Part shown: positions 49,277 to 60,872 of the stretch, one piece after another
How the letters are laid out: every line of letters begins with the position of its first letter
Position numbering within the stretch: the stretch's first letter is position 1
Assembly: GCF_000024025.1 (NCBI RefSeq)
Contig: NC_013131.1
Span: 6,386,001 to 6,450,000, forward strand
DNA: 64,000 nt
From: Catenulispora acidiphila DSM 44928
GTDB taxonomy: Bacteria; Actinomycetota; Actinomycetes; Streptomycetales; Catenulisporaceae
Direction: 5' to 3'
Notes under the pieces: model-generated
Told to the model about the DNA's origin: nothing
What the model saw: only the letters and a program-made list of their open reading frames with translations
Database searches by the model: none
Made by a program: the position numbers and the translations under genes

Positions 49277-51433
49277 TCACCCGGCGAGGGCGAGGGCCAG
49301 CGGCAGCACGGCGGGGGCGCCGGCCTGGCGCAGCAAGCGGGCCGCGACGGTCATCGTCCACCCGGAGTCGACGAGGTCGTCGACGAGCAGGACGGGGCCA
49401 GGGCATTCGGCCAGGCGCTCACGCAGCTGCGGGCCGAGGTCGAAGGCGTCGTAGACCGAGCGCAGGCGCCAGGCGCTGTTGGTCGGGCCGGTGTGCCCGT
49501 CGTCGCGCGCACGGTCCACGCTGCCGGCGATCGGGAGCCGGCCGATCTGCGAGACCCCTTCGGCCAGCGAGGCGATCAGGCGGGGACGCCTGCGCGAGGC
49601 GATGGTGACGATGCTGGCCGGCCTCCCGGTTTCGCTCCAGGCCGGGCCGGAGCCGTCGCCGCCGGCCCAGTGTTTCAGGACGTTGACCATGGCGTCGAGC
49701 AGTTGGGGCGGTACCGGCTGGTCCGGTACGCCGCTCCCGAGCAGGTCGCGCAGGGCCGAGCCCCAACCGAGATCGGTGAGCCGGGCCAGCGCGCGACCCT
49801 CCGCCGCCAGCTCCCCGGCTGGGATCTTGCCCTTGACCGCCACCCCGAAAGCGCTCATCCCGGTGGGCCACTGGCGCCTCGGTTGGATCGTCACCCAGGC
49901 ACGTTTGGCGTGGCTGCCCGCCGCGTCGACCACCCCCGCGTTCACGTGTGCCTTCCAGTGCACGCCGGTACAGTTGTCGCAGCGGCCGCAGGGTCCTTCG
50001 ATGGCGGGGTCGTCGAGCTGGCGGCGCAGGAACGTCATGCGGCACTCGTCGGTGGTCTCGTACTCGATCATCGAGCGCTGCTCGGCCTCGCGAGCTGCGG
50101 CGACCCGCGCGTAGCGTTCGCCGTCGTACTGCCACGGCTCGCCGGTGGAGACCCAGCCGCCCTTGACGCGACGCACCGCGCCGTCGACGTCCAGGACCTT
50201 CAGCATCGTCTCCAGCCGGGAGCGCCGCAGGTCGACCTGGGTCTCCAGGGCCGCGGTGGACAGCGGCCGGCCGGCGGCGGCCAGGGCGTCCAGCGTCTGG
50301 CGCACCTGATCCTCCGGCGGGAACGCCAACGAGGCGAAGTACTTCCAGATCGCCCGGTCCTCCCGCCCCGGCAGCAGCAGCACCTCGGCGTGGTCCACAC
50401 CGCGCCCGGCGCGCCCGACCTGCTGGTAGTACGCGATCGGCGAGTTCGGCGCCCCGAGGTGCACGACGAAGCCCAGGTCCGGCTTGTCGAAGCCCATCCC
50501 GAGCGCGGAGGTCGCGACCAGGGCCTTGATCCGGTTGCCGAGCAGGTCGGCCTCGGCCTGCCGCCGCTCGGCGTCCTCAGTGCGTCCCGAGTACGACGCG
50601 ACCTCGAAGCCGCGAGAGCGCAGGAACGTGGCGACCTCGTCCGTGGCCGCGACCGTCAGCGTGTAGATGATCCCCGACCCGGGCAGATTCGGCAGCTGCT
50701 CGGCCAGGAAAGCGAACCGCTCCTCCGGGCTGCCGAGCTGGACCACATGCAGCGACAAGCTCTCGCGATCCAACGTCCCGCGCAGCACCAGCGCATCCGA
50801 CCCGTCACCGGTCCCGAGCTGCTCGGCCACATCCGCCACCACCCGCGCGTTCGCCGTCGCCGTCGTCGCCAGCACCGGCACGCGAGGCGGCAGATCGGCC
50901 AGGAAGGTCCGGATCCGACGGTAGTCGGGGCGGAAGTCATGACCCCAGTCGCTGACCGTGTGAGCTTCGTCGACGACGAGCAGTCCGACTTCGGAGGCGA
51001 GCTTGGGCAGCACCTCGTCGCGGAAGTCGGGGTTGTTCAGGCGCTCCGGGGAGATCAGGAGGACGTCGACGACGCCGTTGGCGATCTCGGCCTGGATTTC
51101 TTGCCATTCGTGCAGGTTCGCCGAGTTGATGGTCCGTGCTCGGATGCCGGCGCGCTCGGCGGCCTCGATCTGGTTGCGCATCAGGGCCAGCAGTGGGGAC
51201 ACGATCAGGGTCGGTCCGGCGCCGCGGGCGCGCAGCAGGGCTGTGGCGACGAAGTAGACCGCCGACTTGCCCCAGCCGGTGCGTTGCACCACCAGCGCCC
51301 GGCGGCGGTGCACGGCCAATGCCTCGATCGCGGTCCACTGGTCCTCGCGCAGCCGCGCGGTGTCGCCCGCCAGCAGGCGGAGTGCCGCCTCGGCTTCTTC
51401 GCGGTCGATAGGACTCGTGACGTCGTTGCGCAT
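49277..51433 (-). CDS. RecQ-family DNA helicase fused to a phosphoribosyltransferase-like domain
   Basis: 718 residues. Helicase motifs: RTGWGKSAVY (Walker A, 51-60), VVDEAHTVSDWGHDFRPDY (DEAH 155-158), LATTATAN, VATSALGMGFDKPD, QQVGRAGRG. The RecQ zinc cysteines follow (CRMTFLRRQL.. GPCGRCDNC). The last 200 residues leave RecQ and end in a PRTase-like domain with GPVLLVDDLVDSGWTMTVAARLLRQAGA near 679-706, the PRPP loop of ComF/PRTase proteins. ATG 51433 is chosen from the helicase start. Fusion of helicase and PRTase occurs in actinobacteria by my recollection; its purpose is unclear. Confidence 0.93.
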   Translation of the reverse strand: MRNDVTSPIDREEAEAALRLLAGDTARLREDQWTAIEALAVHRRRALVVQRTGWGKSAVYFVATALLRARGAGPTLIVSPLLALMRNQIEAAERAGIRARTINSANLHEWQEIQAEIANGVVDVLLISPERLNNPDFRDEVLPKLASEVGLLVVDEAHTVSDWGHDFRPDYRRIRTFLADLPPRVPVLATTATANARVVADVAEQLGTGDGSDALVLRGTLDRESLSLHVVQLGSPEERFAFLAEQLPNLPGSGIIYTLTVAATDEVATFLRSRGFEVASYSGRTEDAERRQAEADLLGNRIKALVATSALGMGFDKPDLGFVVHLGAPNSPIAYYQQVGRAGRGVDHAEVLLLPGREDRAIWKYFASLAFPPEDQVRQTLDALAAAGRPLSTAALETQVDLRRSRLETMLKVLDVDGAVRRVKGGWVSTGEPWQYDGERYARVAAAREAEQRSMIEYETTDECRMTFLRRQLDDPAIEGPCGRCDNCTGVHWKAHVNAGVVDAAGSHAKRAWVTIQPRRQWPTGMSAFGVAVKGKIPAGELAAEGRALARLTDLGWGSALRDLLGSGVPDQPVPPQLLDAMVNVLKHWAGGDGSGPAWSETGRPASIVTIASRRRPRLIASLAEGVSQIGRLPIAGSVDRARDDGHTGPTNSAWRLRSVYDAFDLGPQLRERLAECPGPVLLVDDLVDSGWTMTVAARLLRQAGAPAVLPLALALAG

Positions 51434-51530
51434 GGAGCCATTTGTACAGGTTCGCTGTGACACCCGCGCACCAAGTGACCGTCGTCACGGCGAGCCGCGC
51501 GCCGTTCACCGTGAGCGGGACGCGGGGGAA

Positions 51531-52430
51531 TCAGGACCCTGAGGTCGCCTTGTAGATCTTCGCGATCCGCTCCGAGAAGTAGATGCTGTACGACGTGGTC
51601 GGCGAGTTGCCGCCCTGCTCGTATCCGCCGAGCACGCCGACCAGGCGGTCTCCGGAGGCGATGAACGGGCTTCCGCTCGCTCCGTCGGGCAGGCCGGCGC
51701 AGTCCAGCTCCAGCTGCGTGTCAGAGTACTTCTTCGTGGTCGCCGTGCAGCCGACGGGCTTCTTCGCCGTCAGCGGGTAGGAGGCGATGCTGATCGCGTT
51801 GGTGTACCCCGGTGCCTCGGAGAAGGTGTCCGCTCCGGTGGCGCTCTCCAGGGTCTTGGTTCCGCCGCCGACCTCGCGCACCTTCAGGAACGCTATGTCG
51901 ACGTCCGGGTTCTGGCTGGCGACCCACGTCGAGTCCAGATACGCCGTGGTCGCCACCCACACGCCGTACGGCGCGGTGTCGTCGTGGTAGCCGGGGACGA
52001 ACACGATGTGGTTGTTCCACCCGCCGAACAGCTTGTTGTACACGCAGTGCCCCGCGGTCACGATCAGGTCGCCGGACCCGCTCTGCACGACGCTGCCGGT
52101 GCAGTAGTGCGCCGAGACCACGCCGCCGACGCCGAAGAACACCGCGCCGACCTTCGGCACGCCGTCGAAGGTCTGCGCGCTGACTTTGCCGTTCACCGTG
52201 GTACCGGCCGGGATCGCGCCGGTCAGCGGCGGCCCGGGGTGCAGCAGCGAGTGCGGGTCGTCCGGCTTGGGTTCCAGCACATGCGTGACGACCTTCGCCG
52301 CCGCCGCCTCGCTGCTGGAGGCGCTCTCAGCCGGGGTTCGGGCGTTGGAACCGCCGCCGTCGCAGGCCGTCGCCATCACCGACAGAGCGAGAACCGTGGA
52401 CGCGATCAGACCGTGGCGACGAAACTTCAT
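51531..52430 (-). CDS. Secreted lipoprotein trypsin-like serine protease
   Basis: 299 residues. A lipobox (VMATAC, Cys23) anchors it to the outer face of the membrane. The S1 catalytic triad is His128 (VTAGHC), Asp178 (NPDVDIAFLKV) and Ser253 (DGASGSPF). Cys110/Cys129-like and Cys228/Cys244-like pairs could form disulfides. It lacks a PDZ domain, so it is a short V8-like/trypsin-like protease. Monocistronic. Confidence 0.94.
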   Translation of the reverse strand: MKFRRHGLIASTVLALSVMATACDGGGSNARTPAESASSSEAAAAKVVTHVLEPKPDDPHSLLHPGPPLTGAIPAGTTVNGKVSAQTFDGVPKVGAVFFGVGGVVSAHYCTGSVVQSGSGDLIVTAGHCVYNKLFGGWNNHIVFVPGYHDDTAPYGVWVATTAYLDSTWVASQNPDVDIAFLKVREVGGGTKTLESATGADTFSEAPGYTNAISIASYPLTAKKPVGCTATTKKYSDTQLELDCAGLPDGASGSPFIASGDRLVGVLGGYEQGGNSPTTSYSIYFSERIAKIYKATSGS

Positions 52431-52498
52431 AACGGTGAGAATGCCTCCCGAATCGGAACGGTGTCAGTGGTGCAGCATACCGGCCGCGCCGGGGCAGT

Positions 52499-53518
52499 TT
52501 ATGAACCTGCTGATAAAGCACGCAGCACTGCGGCACGTACGGACAGCGGTCCCCCGTCAGCGTCCTGCGGTTCTCCGGCGCTCGGCAGACCGCCGCGAAT
52601 CCCGGGAAGGGATGCGCCGAACGGGTCCACGTCGAAGACGAACTCCGCCTTTTCGTTGTCCATGATGAGGTCCACGCCCAGCGAGCGGATCCCCGGGAAG
52701 TAGGTGGCAGCGCGCTCGGCCAGCGCCACCAGCCGCTCCCAGCGCTCCATGCCGAAGCGTTTGAGGAAGGCGTCGATCTCCAGGCGCCGGCCGCCGTACC
52801 ACTCGCGCAGGACCACCTCGTCGCGGGGCAGGCCGGCGGCGTGGGTCACCTTGCCGTCCAGCACGGCGAAGCGGAAGTCGTAGAAGGCGGTGTTGAGGTG
52901 GACGCGGTGCAGATCGGAGACGGCGTGGATCCCGTCGTCGGCCAACAGCGCGGCCACCTGGGCCAGCTCCTGCCGGTTTCCGCCGCCTGTGGCGGGAGCG
53001 CGCCACACCTCGACGCCGGTACGGGTGCGGTGCCGGAACAGCCGGGTACGCCAGGTCTCCATCGACCAGTCGTCGGAGCCGGCGAACCGCGGTCGCAGGA
53101 TGTTGTTGCCCGCTTCGGCGATGTCGGAGAGCTCCAGCACCGGAACGCCGCTCTGGCGCAGGAATGCGTCCCGCTTGGCACGGTCCAGCGCCAGCAGCGT
53201 GGGTTCGGCAGGCGTGGCGGAGGTCGCGCCGGCCTTGGCGACGGCGGCGTCCAAATGATGAAGTGCCGCCTCGAGATCCGCGTAGCGCGCCCGCTGGCCG
53301 CCCACCGGATTGTCGGGGACACAGGGATACAGACGCTCGGCGAAGACCACGTCGCCGGACTGGAACTCGGCCTCGGACCCCAGTACGTCAGACCACGGGA
53401 CGAAGCGCGGCTCCGCCACGTTCACCTCGCGTGCCGCACCGGACCACTCGGCACGCGCCGGGTCGTCCTCGGTGGCCACGACCACCCAGCCCGGGGCACT
53501 ACCCGCCGGGGCGCTCAT
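52499..53518 (-). CDS. STM4014 family protein (ATP-grasp-like)
   Basis: 339 residues. The segments SDVLGSEAEFQSGDVVFAERLYPCVPDNP, ALDRAKRDAFLRQSGVPVLELSDIAEAG and LREWYGGRRLEIDAFLKRFGMERW, then GVDLIMDNEKAEFVFDVDPFGASLPG, match what is annotated as STM4014, an ATP-grasp-like protein from the Salmonella STM4011-4015 locus. Function undetermined. Its ATG overlaps the stop of the STM4015-type gene upstream, so both are coupled. The usual STM4011-4013 genes (radical SAM proteins and hydrolase) are not adjacent. Confidence 0.88.
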   Translation of the reverse strand: MSAPAGSAPGWVVVATEDDPARAEWSGAAREVNVAEPRFVPWSDVLGSEAEFQSGDVVFAERLYPCVPDNPVGGQRARYADLEAALHHLDAAVAKAGATSATPAEPTLLALDRAKRDAFLRQSGVPVLELSDIAEAGNNILRPRFAGSDDWSMETWRTRLFRHRTRTGVEVWRAPATGGGNRQELAQVAALLADDGIHAVSDLHRVHLNTAFYDFRFAVLDGKVTHAAGLPRDEVVLREWYGGRRLEIDAFLKRFGMERWERLVALAERAATYFPGIRSLGVDLIMDNEKAEFVFDVDPFGASLPGIRGGLPSAGEPQDADGGPLSVRAAVLRALSAGS

Positions 53519-54471
53519 TCGGCCACCGCTATGAACCGGTCGCGGTCCCGCTCGAGCAGCGCTTCGTCCACGTCGACGTCCACGTCGGGAAGGGCCTGCC
53601 AGAGCCGTTCGATCATCGCCTCGCTCAGCCAGTGGTGGTGCAGGTCCAGCCGGCGCAGGTGGGTCAGCGGCTGCCCGGCGAGCAGCGCGGCCGCGCCGTC
53701 GTCGCCGAGCATGCCCAGGGCCAGGTCCAGGGATTCCAGCCGGGCCACGACCGGGGCGTGCGCGAGCGCGGCGGCGAGCGCGTCGGTATCCTCGGCGTTG
53801 CGCAGACCCAGGTGGCGCAGCGCCGGGAAAGCTGCGCCAGAGAGGATCTCGGCGAGGTCCTCGGCGGTGGCGCCGCCGTCGTAGATACGGGTGCCCAGGT
53901 AGAGGTCCAGGCCGGTGAGCGCCGGAAGCTTGGAGGCGCCGACGGCGCGCACGATCTGCGGCGGCAGACCGCCGGTCTGGATCGTCAGCTCCCGCAACCG
54001 GTCGTGGACCAGCGGCTCGATCTGCAGCCCGGACGTGCCGCGCATGCCGAACTCGACCAGGTTCGGGAAGGCGGCCAGCAGCGGAGCCGGGTCGGCCTGC
54101 TCGATCCAGGAGACCTCGCTCATCTCCGAGGGCAGATCGCCGACGAACAGCGCCTCCAGGTTCGGAAAGCGGTCCGCGGCGTCGATCAGCGCCCCGCAGT
54201 AGTCCGGCCAGCCCTCGCCGGACATCTCGGAGTCCCAGGCGCCGAGCGTCAGGGCCCTGACCCGGCTGGTGTCGACGGTGGCGAGGAACAGCGCCCAGAT
54301 CCCCTCGCCGTCGGGCCCGTCGTATTCGGCGGCGCCCACGCGCCAGGCCCAGGACTCGATGTCCTCGGGCACGCCGTGCGGTTCCAGCTGAGCGGCCTCG
54401 CCGTGCACGAAGGCGAAGACCGGCAGCCCGTGGAACACCGTCAGGGCGTCATGTCGGAAATCCTGAATCAC
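53515..54471 (-). CDS. STM4015 family protein (leucine-rich-repeat-like)
   Basis: 318 residues. Leucine-rich repeat spacing is clear in the second half (LPALTGLDLYLGTRIYDGGATAEDL, ALRHLGLRNAEDTDALAAAL, RLESLDLALGMLGDDGAAALL, HLRRLDLHHHWLSEAMIERL). The N-terminus (IQDFRHDALTVFHGLPVFAF) matches STM4015. GTG 54471 starts it; ATGA overlap with the STM4014-type gene. Function unknown, probably a protein-binding scaffold for the ATP-grasp partner. Confidence 0.88.
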   Translation of the reverse strand: MIQDFRHDALTVFHGLPVFAFVHGEAAQLEPHGVPEDIESWAWRVGAAEYDGPDGEGIWALFLATVDTSRVRALTLGAWDSEMSGEGWPDYCGALIDAADRFPNLEALFVGDLPSEMSEVSWIEQADPAPLLAAFPNLVEFGMRGTSGLQIEPLVHDRLRELTIQTGGLPPQIVRAVGASKLPALTGLDLYLGTRIYDGGATAEDLAEILSGAAFPALRHLGLRNAEDTDALAAALAHAPVVARLESLDLALGMLGDDGAAALLAGQPLTHLRRLDLHHHWLSEAMIERLWQALPDVDVDVDEALLERDRDRFIAVAE

Positions 54472-54588
54472 CCGGGCACGGTATCGGGTACCGGTGACAG
54501 TGTGTGCGCGGTTCGGCGCGACGGTGCGGCAGCCAGGCGCGGAGCGGAAGAATTCTCTCCCCACGCCCCGCGTGCGAGTCTTGATCGT

Positions 54589-55407
54589 GTGAACCCACCC
54601 CAAGTCATCGCCACCGATCTGGACCGTACGCTGCTGCGCAGTGACGGGACCACGTCCGAGCGCACGCGCGCCGCCCTTGACCTGGCCATGGAGCGCGGTG
54701 CGCAGGTGATAGCCGTGACCGCGCGGCCGATCCGGTGGCTGGACCGGCTCAAGCCGTGCTTCGGGCGGCTGCCGCACGTCATCGCCTCGAACGGCGCGGT
54801 CTGCTACGACCTGGCCACGGCGGTGGCCTACGACGCGCGGCCGTTCGATCCGGCGACGCTGCCCGCGCTGCTGGCCGATCTGCGGGCCGCGCTGCCGACC
54901 GCGCGGATCGCGCTGGAGGCGGCGCAGGGGATGGTGCGCGAGGCGGGGTACGAGCTGTCGCTGTTCGACCAGGACGACGAGGACGCCGGGCGCCGCGTGG
55001 TGCCCTTCGAGGATCTGGCCGCGGCGGTGGCGGACGGCGCGCTGCTGAAGATCCTGATCACCGACCGGGGGCGGAACAGCGCCGACATGTTCGCCGAGGC
55101 GCTGCCCGCGGTGGGGATGCTCGGCCACCTCACCTACTCCACCCCGCGCGGCGTGCTGGAGCTGGGACCGCCCGGGGTCACCAAGGCCACGACGCTGGCT
55201 TCCTGGTGCGCGGCGCGCGGCATCGAGGCCGCGGACGTGGTCGCGTTCGGGGACATGCCGAACGACATCCCGATGCTCAGCTGGGCCGGGCGCTCGTGGG
55301 CGGTGGCGAACGCGGTCGAGGAGGCCAAGGCGTCCGCGAAGGCGGTGACGGCGACCAACGACGAGGACGGAGTTGCTCAGGTCATCGAAGAGCTCTTCCA
55401 TGGCTGA
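54589..55407 (+). CDS. Cof-type HAD-superfamily hydrolase
   Basis: 272 residues. VIATDLDRTLLRSDGTTSE is HAD motif I, VIAVTARPI motif II, the cap region (HVIASNGAVCYDLATA) is C2B Cof-like, and VVAFGDMPNDIPMLSWAG is motif IV. These enzymes dephosphorylate sugar phosphates or pyridoxal phosphate. GTG start with weak SD. Divergent from the STM4015-4014 pair. Confidence 0.95.
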   Translation: MNPPQVIATDLDRTLLRSDGTTSERTRAALDLAMERGAQVIAVTARPIRWLDRLKPCFGRLPHVIASNGAVCYDLATAVAYDARPFDPATLPALLADLRAALPTARIALEAAQGMVREAGYELSLFDQDDEDAGRRVVPFEDLAAAVADGALLKILITDRGRNSADMFAEALPAVGMLGHLTYSTPRGVLELGPPGVTKATTLASWCAARGIEAADVVAFGDMPNDIPMLSWAGRSWAVANAVEEAKASAKAVTATNDEDGVAQVIEELFHG

Positions 55408-55476
55408 GTCTCTTTGGTGTCTTATAATGCGAGACACATCTTCTCGAATAGCGGTCATCTCGCTAGAGTCTCCGGC

Positions 55477-56304
55477 ATGACGACGAGGCCGGAGACCCCC
55501 CAGAACACCTACACCCACGGCCACCACGAGTCGGTCCTCCGCTCGCACCGCTGGCGCACCGCGGAGAACTCGGCCGGGTACCTGCTGCCGCACCTCTCCG
55601 CAGGTCAGAGCATCTTGGACGTGGGCTGCGGGCCCGGCACCATCACCGTGGACCTGGCCGAGCGCGTCGCCGGCGGCACGGTGACCGCCGTGGAGATCAC
55701 CGCCGACGCGCTGGCCCTGGCCCAGGACGAGGCGGCCCGGCGCGGGACGCCGAACGTCCGGTTCGCGGTCGCCGACGTCCACGCTCTGGACTTCCCGGAC
55801 GACAGCTTCGACGTCGTGCACGCGCACCAGGTGCTGCAGCACGTCGCCGATCCGGTCCTGGCGCTGAAGGAGATGCGGCGGGTCTGCAAGCCCGGCGGCG
55901 TCATCGCGGCGCGCGACGGCGACTACGGAGGCTTCCGCTGGTTCCCGGAAGTCCCGGCGCTCGACGAATGGCTGCGGCTGTATCAGGCCCTGGCGACGTC
56001 CAACAGCGGCCACCCGGACGCCGGGCGCCGGCTGCGCAGTTGGGCGCTGGAAGCCGGATTCCCCGAGGAGAGCGTGACGGCGAGCGCCTCCTCGTGGGTG
56101 TTCGCCGATCCGGCGGACCGGCAGTGGTGGGCCGAGCTGTGGGCCGACCGCACCACGAAGTCCTCGACGGCATCGCAGTACGTGGAGAAGGGCTTCGCGG
56201 CCCTCGAGGATCTGGACGCGGTCGCGGCCGGCTGGCGCGCCTGGGCGGCGCGGAACGACGGGTGGTTCAACGTCGTTCACGGTGAGATCATCTGCGTGGC
56301 CTGA
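55477..56304 (+). CDS. Class I SAM-dependent methyltransferase
   Basis: 275 residues. Motif I SILDVGCGPGTITVDLAERV, VTAVEITADALALAQ, post-I FDVVHAHQVLQHVADPVLALKEM and PGGVIAARDGDYGGFRW are typical of UbiE/Methyltransf_11-type proteins. ATG 55477 is chosen because it follows a normal upstream spacer. Substrate unknown. A terminator hairpin follows. Confidence 0.93.
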   Translation: MTTRPETPQNTYTHGHHESVLRSHRWRTAENSAGYLLPHLSAGQSILDVGCGPGTITVDLAERVAGGTVTAVEITADALALAQDEAARRGTPNVRFAVADVHALDFPDDSFDVVHAHQVLQHVADPVLALKEMRRVCKPGGVIAARDGDYGGFRWFPEVPALDEWLRLYQALATSNSGHPDAGRRLRSWALEAGFPEESVTASASSWVFADPADRQWWAELWADRTTKSSTASQYVEKGFAALEDLDAVAAGWRAWAARNDGWFNVVHGEIICVA

Positions 56305-56718
56305 TATACCCCGGATCGTCCGCCGCGCCGCCCAATACGCCGACGGACAGCGTTATTCGGGTCCCGAACCGTTCGGTGTCCCGTTATTTCCGAGTGCAGC
56401 CCGGTCCTCCCGCATTCTGAGAGGGCCGGGCTGTTCGTGCGCGATCAGGGTTTTACCGTTATGGTTCCAGCCCATGGACCGCGCCGCGTTGCTCACGACC
56501 CGCGGCCACGTGGACTTGTGCCGCGTGGCCAGCGCGCTGTGTCCGCTTTCCCGATAAGGGTTCTGACCTCCCGCCATCCGCATGCCGGTCTTTTAGCCGA
56601 AGGCTTTTGCATATAAGCGGTGATTCCCGGGTACCGATCGGTCCGAGAACCGCTCAGCGCCATGCCAAGTCCTTTCGACACGCATCAGCGTGCCCTGATA
56701 CGGGAGCCACACGACGCC
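56305..56718. other. Gene-free spacer before the peptide ABC operon
   Basis: Holds a terminator hairpin (56397-56433) and the presumed promoter of the ABC operon. An ACCGAT-CGGT symmetric element (56632-56642) lies just upstream of the operon. No gene is supported. Confidence 0.5.
56397..56433. terminator. Terminator hairpin after the methyltransferase
   Basis: A 13-bp stem CAGCCCGGTCCTC / GAGGGCCGGGCTG (one T-G pair) with an 11-nt loop, about 95 bases after the methyltransferase stop. Confidence 0.7.
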
Positions 56719-57699
56719 ATGGGTCCTTTCCTGCTGCGCAGGATCGTCAACTACCTGGTTCTGATCACTTTGGCGACGTGCCTGGGCTACCTGCTCGCGG
56801 CGTCCAGCCTCAGTCCCCGGGAGTACTTCTCGCGCCGGCAGCCCCCGCCGCCGGCCGCGTCCGTCAACGCCACGCTCACCCAGCTGAACCTCAACGACAA
56901 GACGCCTTTGCCGGACCGGTTCGAGCACTGGGCCGGCGGGGTGCTGACCGGGGACCTGGGCAAGACCATCGACGACACGTCGGTGTCGGCGGAGATGGGG
57001 CGGCGGATCGGGGTGACGCTGCGGCTGGTGCTGGTCGGCACGATCAGCGGCGCGCTGGTCGGGGTCGCGCTCGGGTTCGTCTCGGCCATCAGGCAGTACC
57101 GACCATCGGACCACGCGATCACCTTCCTGTCCTTCCTGGTCCTGTCCACGCCGGTGTTCCTGTTGGCGGTGCTGCTGAAGATCGGCACGGTGAAGGTCAA
57201 CCAAGCCGCCGGCACCACGTTGCTGCCGTACACCAACGAGACGACGCCGGGGCTGGCGGGAGGCTGGCTCCGGCACCTCACCGACCGCGCGCAGCACCTG
57301 GTCGTGCCGACCCTGTCGCTGATGCTCGGGCAGGCGGCGCTGTTCAGCCGGTATCAGCGCTCGGCGATGCTCGACGTACTCGGCGCGGACTACATCCGTA
57401 CGGCGCGCGCCACCGGCATGCGGCGCGGGCCGGCACTGGTCAAGCACGGGCTTCGCACGGCCCTGATACCCATGGCGACATTGTTCGCCTACCAGATGGG
57501 GTTGCTGCTCACCGGTGTGACGTTCACCGAGAAGATCTTCGGCTGGCACGGTATGGGCGAGTGGTTCGTGGACTCGATCGGGCGCGAGGACGTGAACTCC
57601 GTGGCCGCGATGGTGCTGTTCACCGCCGTGCTGGTGCTGATAGCCGGGCTGCTCTCGGACATCGCGCACGCGCTGCTGGACCCGCGGGTGCGCGTCTGA
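56719..57699 (+). CDS. ABC transporter permease, oligopeptide/nickel type (DppB-like)
   Basis: 326 residues, six membrane segments and the EAA-like loop at [28 protein letters not shown], standard for DppB/OppB. The ATG at 56719 opens the typical [13 protein letters not shown] start; an in-frame ATG 57 bases upstream would add a non-conserved extension. Importer component for peptides, nickel or siderophores. It overlaps the next permease by 1 base. Confidence 0.95.
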   Translation: MGPFLLRRIVNYLVLITLATCLGYLLAASSLSPREYFSRRQPPPPAASVNATLTQLNLNDKTPLPDRFEHWAGGVLTGDLGKTIDDTSVSAEMGRRIGVTLRLVLVGTISGALVGVALGFVSAIRQYRPSDHAITFLSFLVLSTPVFLLAVLLKIGTVKVNQAAGTTLLPYTNETTPGLAGGWLRHLTDRAQHLVVPTLSLMLGQAALFSRYQRSAMLDVLGADYIRTARATGMRRGPALVKHGLRTALIPMATLFAYQMGLLLTGVTFTEKIFGWHGMGEWFVDSIGREDVNSVAAMVLFTAVLVLIAGLLSDIAHALLDPRVRV

Positions 57700-58654
57700 T
57701 GGCCGCGGGGATGGAGCTGGTGGTCGCCGAGGAGGACGCCGCGCGACCCGCGGACGACGCGGTGGCGCTGACCCGGGGACGGATCGTGCTGCGCCGGTTC
57801 CTGCGGCGCAAGCTGGCGGTATTCGGCTTGGTGGTCCTGGTCCTGATGTTCGCGCTGGCGTTCGTCGGGCCGTATCTGAACTCCTGGAACTACAAGGACC
57901 AGGACTACGAGAACTTCCTGACCGGGCCGTCGGCCTCGCACTGGTTCGGCACCACGCAGATCGGCTCGGACGTGTACGCGCAGACCATGCGCGGCTTGCA
58001 GAAGTCGCTGATCATCGGGCTGCTGGCGGCGGTGTTGTCGACCGGGCTGGCCGGGATCGTGGGCGCCACCGCCGGGTACTTCGGCGGCTGGACCGACAGG
58101 GTCCTGATGTGGTTCGTGGACCTGCTGCTGGTGCTGCCCTCGTTCCTGATCCTGGCGATCACCTCGCCGCTGTTCCACGGCCGCACCTGGCTGCTGTTCG
58201 TGATCCTGCTGGCGGCGTTCAACTGGATGGTCACGGCGCGCATGGTGCGCGGGCTGGCGCGCTCGCTGCGGGAGCGGGAGTTCGTCACCGCCGCGGAGGT
58301 GATGGGGGTGCACCCGCTGCGGATCATCACCCGGCACCTGCTGCCGAACATGGCCTCGCTGCTGATCATCGACGCCACGCTGAACGTCGGGGGGACCATC
58401 ATCGCCGAGACCTCGCTGAGCTACTTCGGCTTCGGCGTGCAGCCGCCGGACGTCTCGCTGGGCACGATCATCGCCGACGGGACCGACTCGGCGCTGAACT
58501 TCCCGTGGCTGTTCTACCCGGCGGGCGTCCTGCTGATCCTGACGGTGATGGCGGTGGCGTTCGTCGGCGACGGACTGCGCGACGCGATGGACGACACGGC
58601 CGGGACGGCGTCCGCGTCCGGCTCGGGTTCGGGCTCGGTTTCGGGGGGTGCGGC

Positions 58655-58658
<4 letters not shown>
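57699..58658 (+). CDS. ABC transporter permease, oligopeptide/nickel type (DppC-like)
   Basis: 319 residues. [28 protein letters not shown] start, [29 protein letters not shown], and the EAA loop [24 protein letters not shown] are diagnostic of DppC. The C-terminus has a Ser/Gly/Ala tail ([16 protein letters not shown]). It overlaps the preceding permease's stop by 1 base and couples by ATGA to the ATPase gene. Second membrane half of the importer. Confidence 0.96.
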
Positions 58659-60832
<2,174 letters not shown>

Positions 60833-60872
60833 CCCGCCCGGCCCTCACCCCCTCATGAAGGAGAACAGCACT

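Noticed and set aside
53515-56280. Long minus-strand open frame extending upstream of the STM4015 gene
   Set aside because: The upstream part is a shadow of the HAD and methyltransferase genes; STM4015 starts at GTG 54471.
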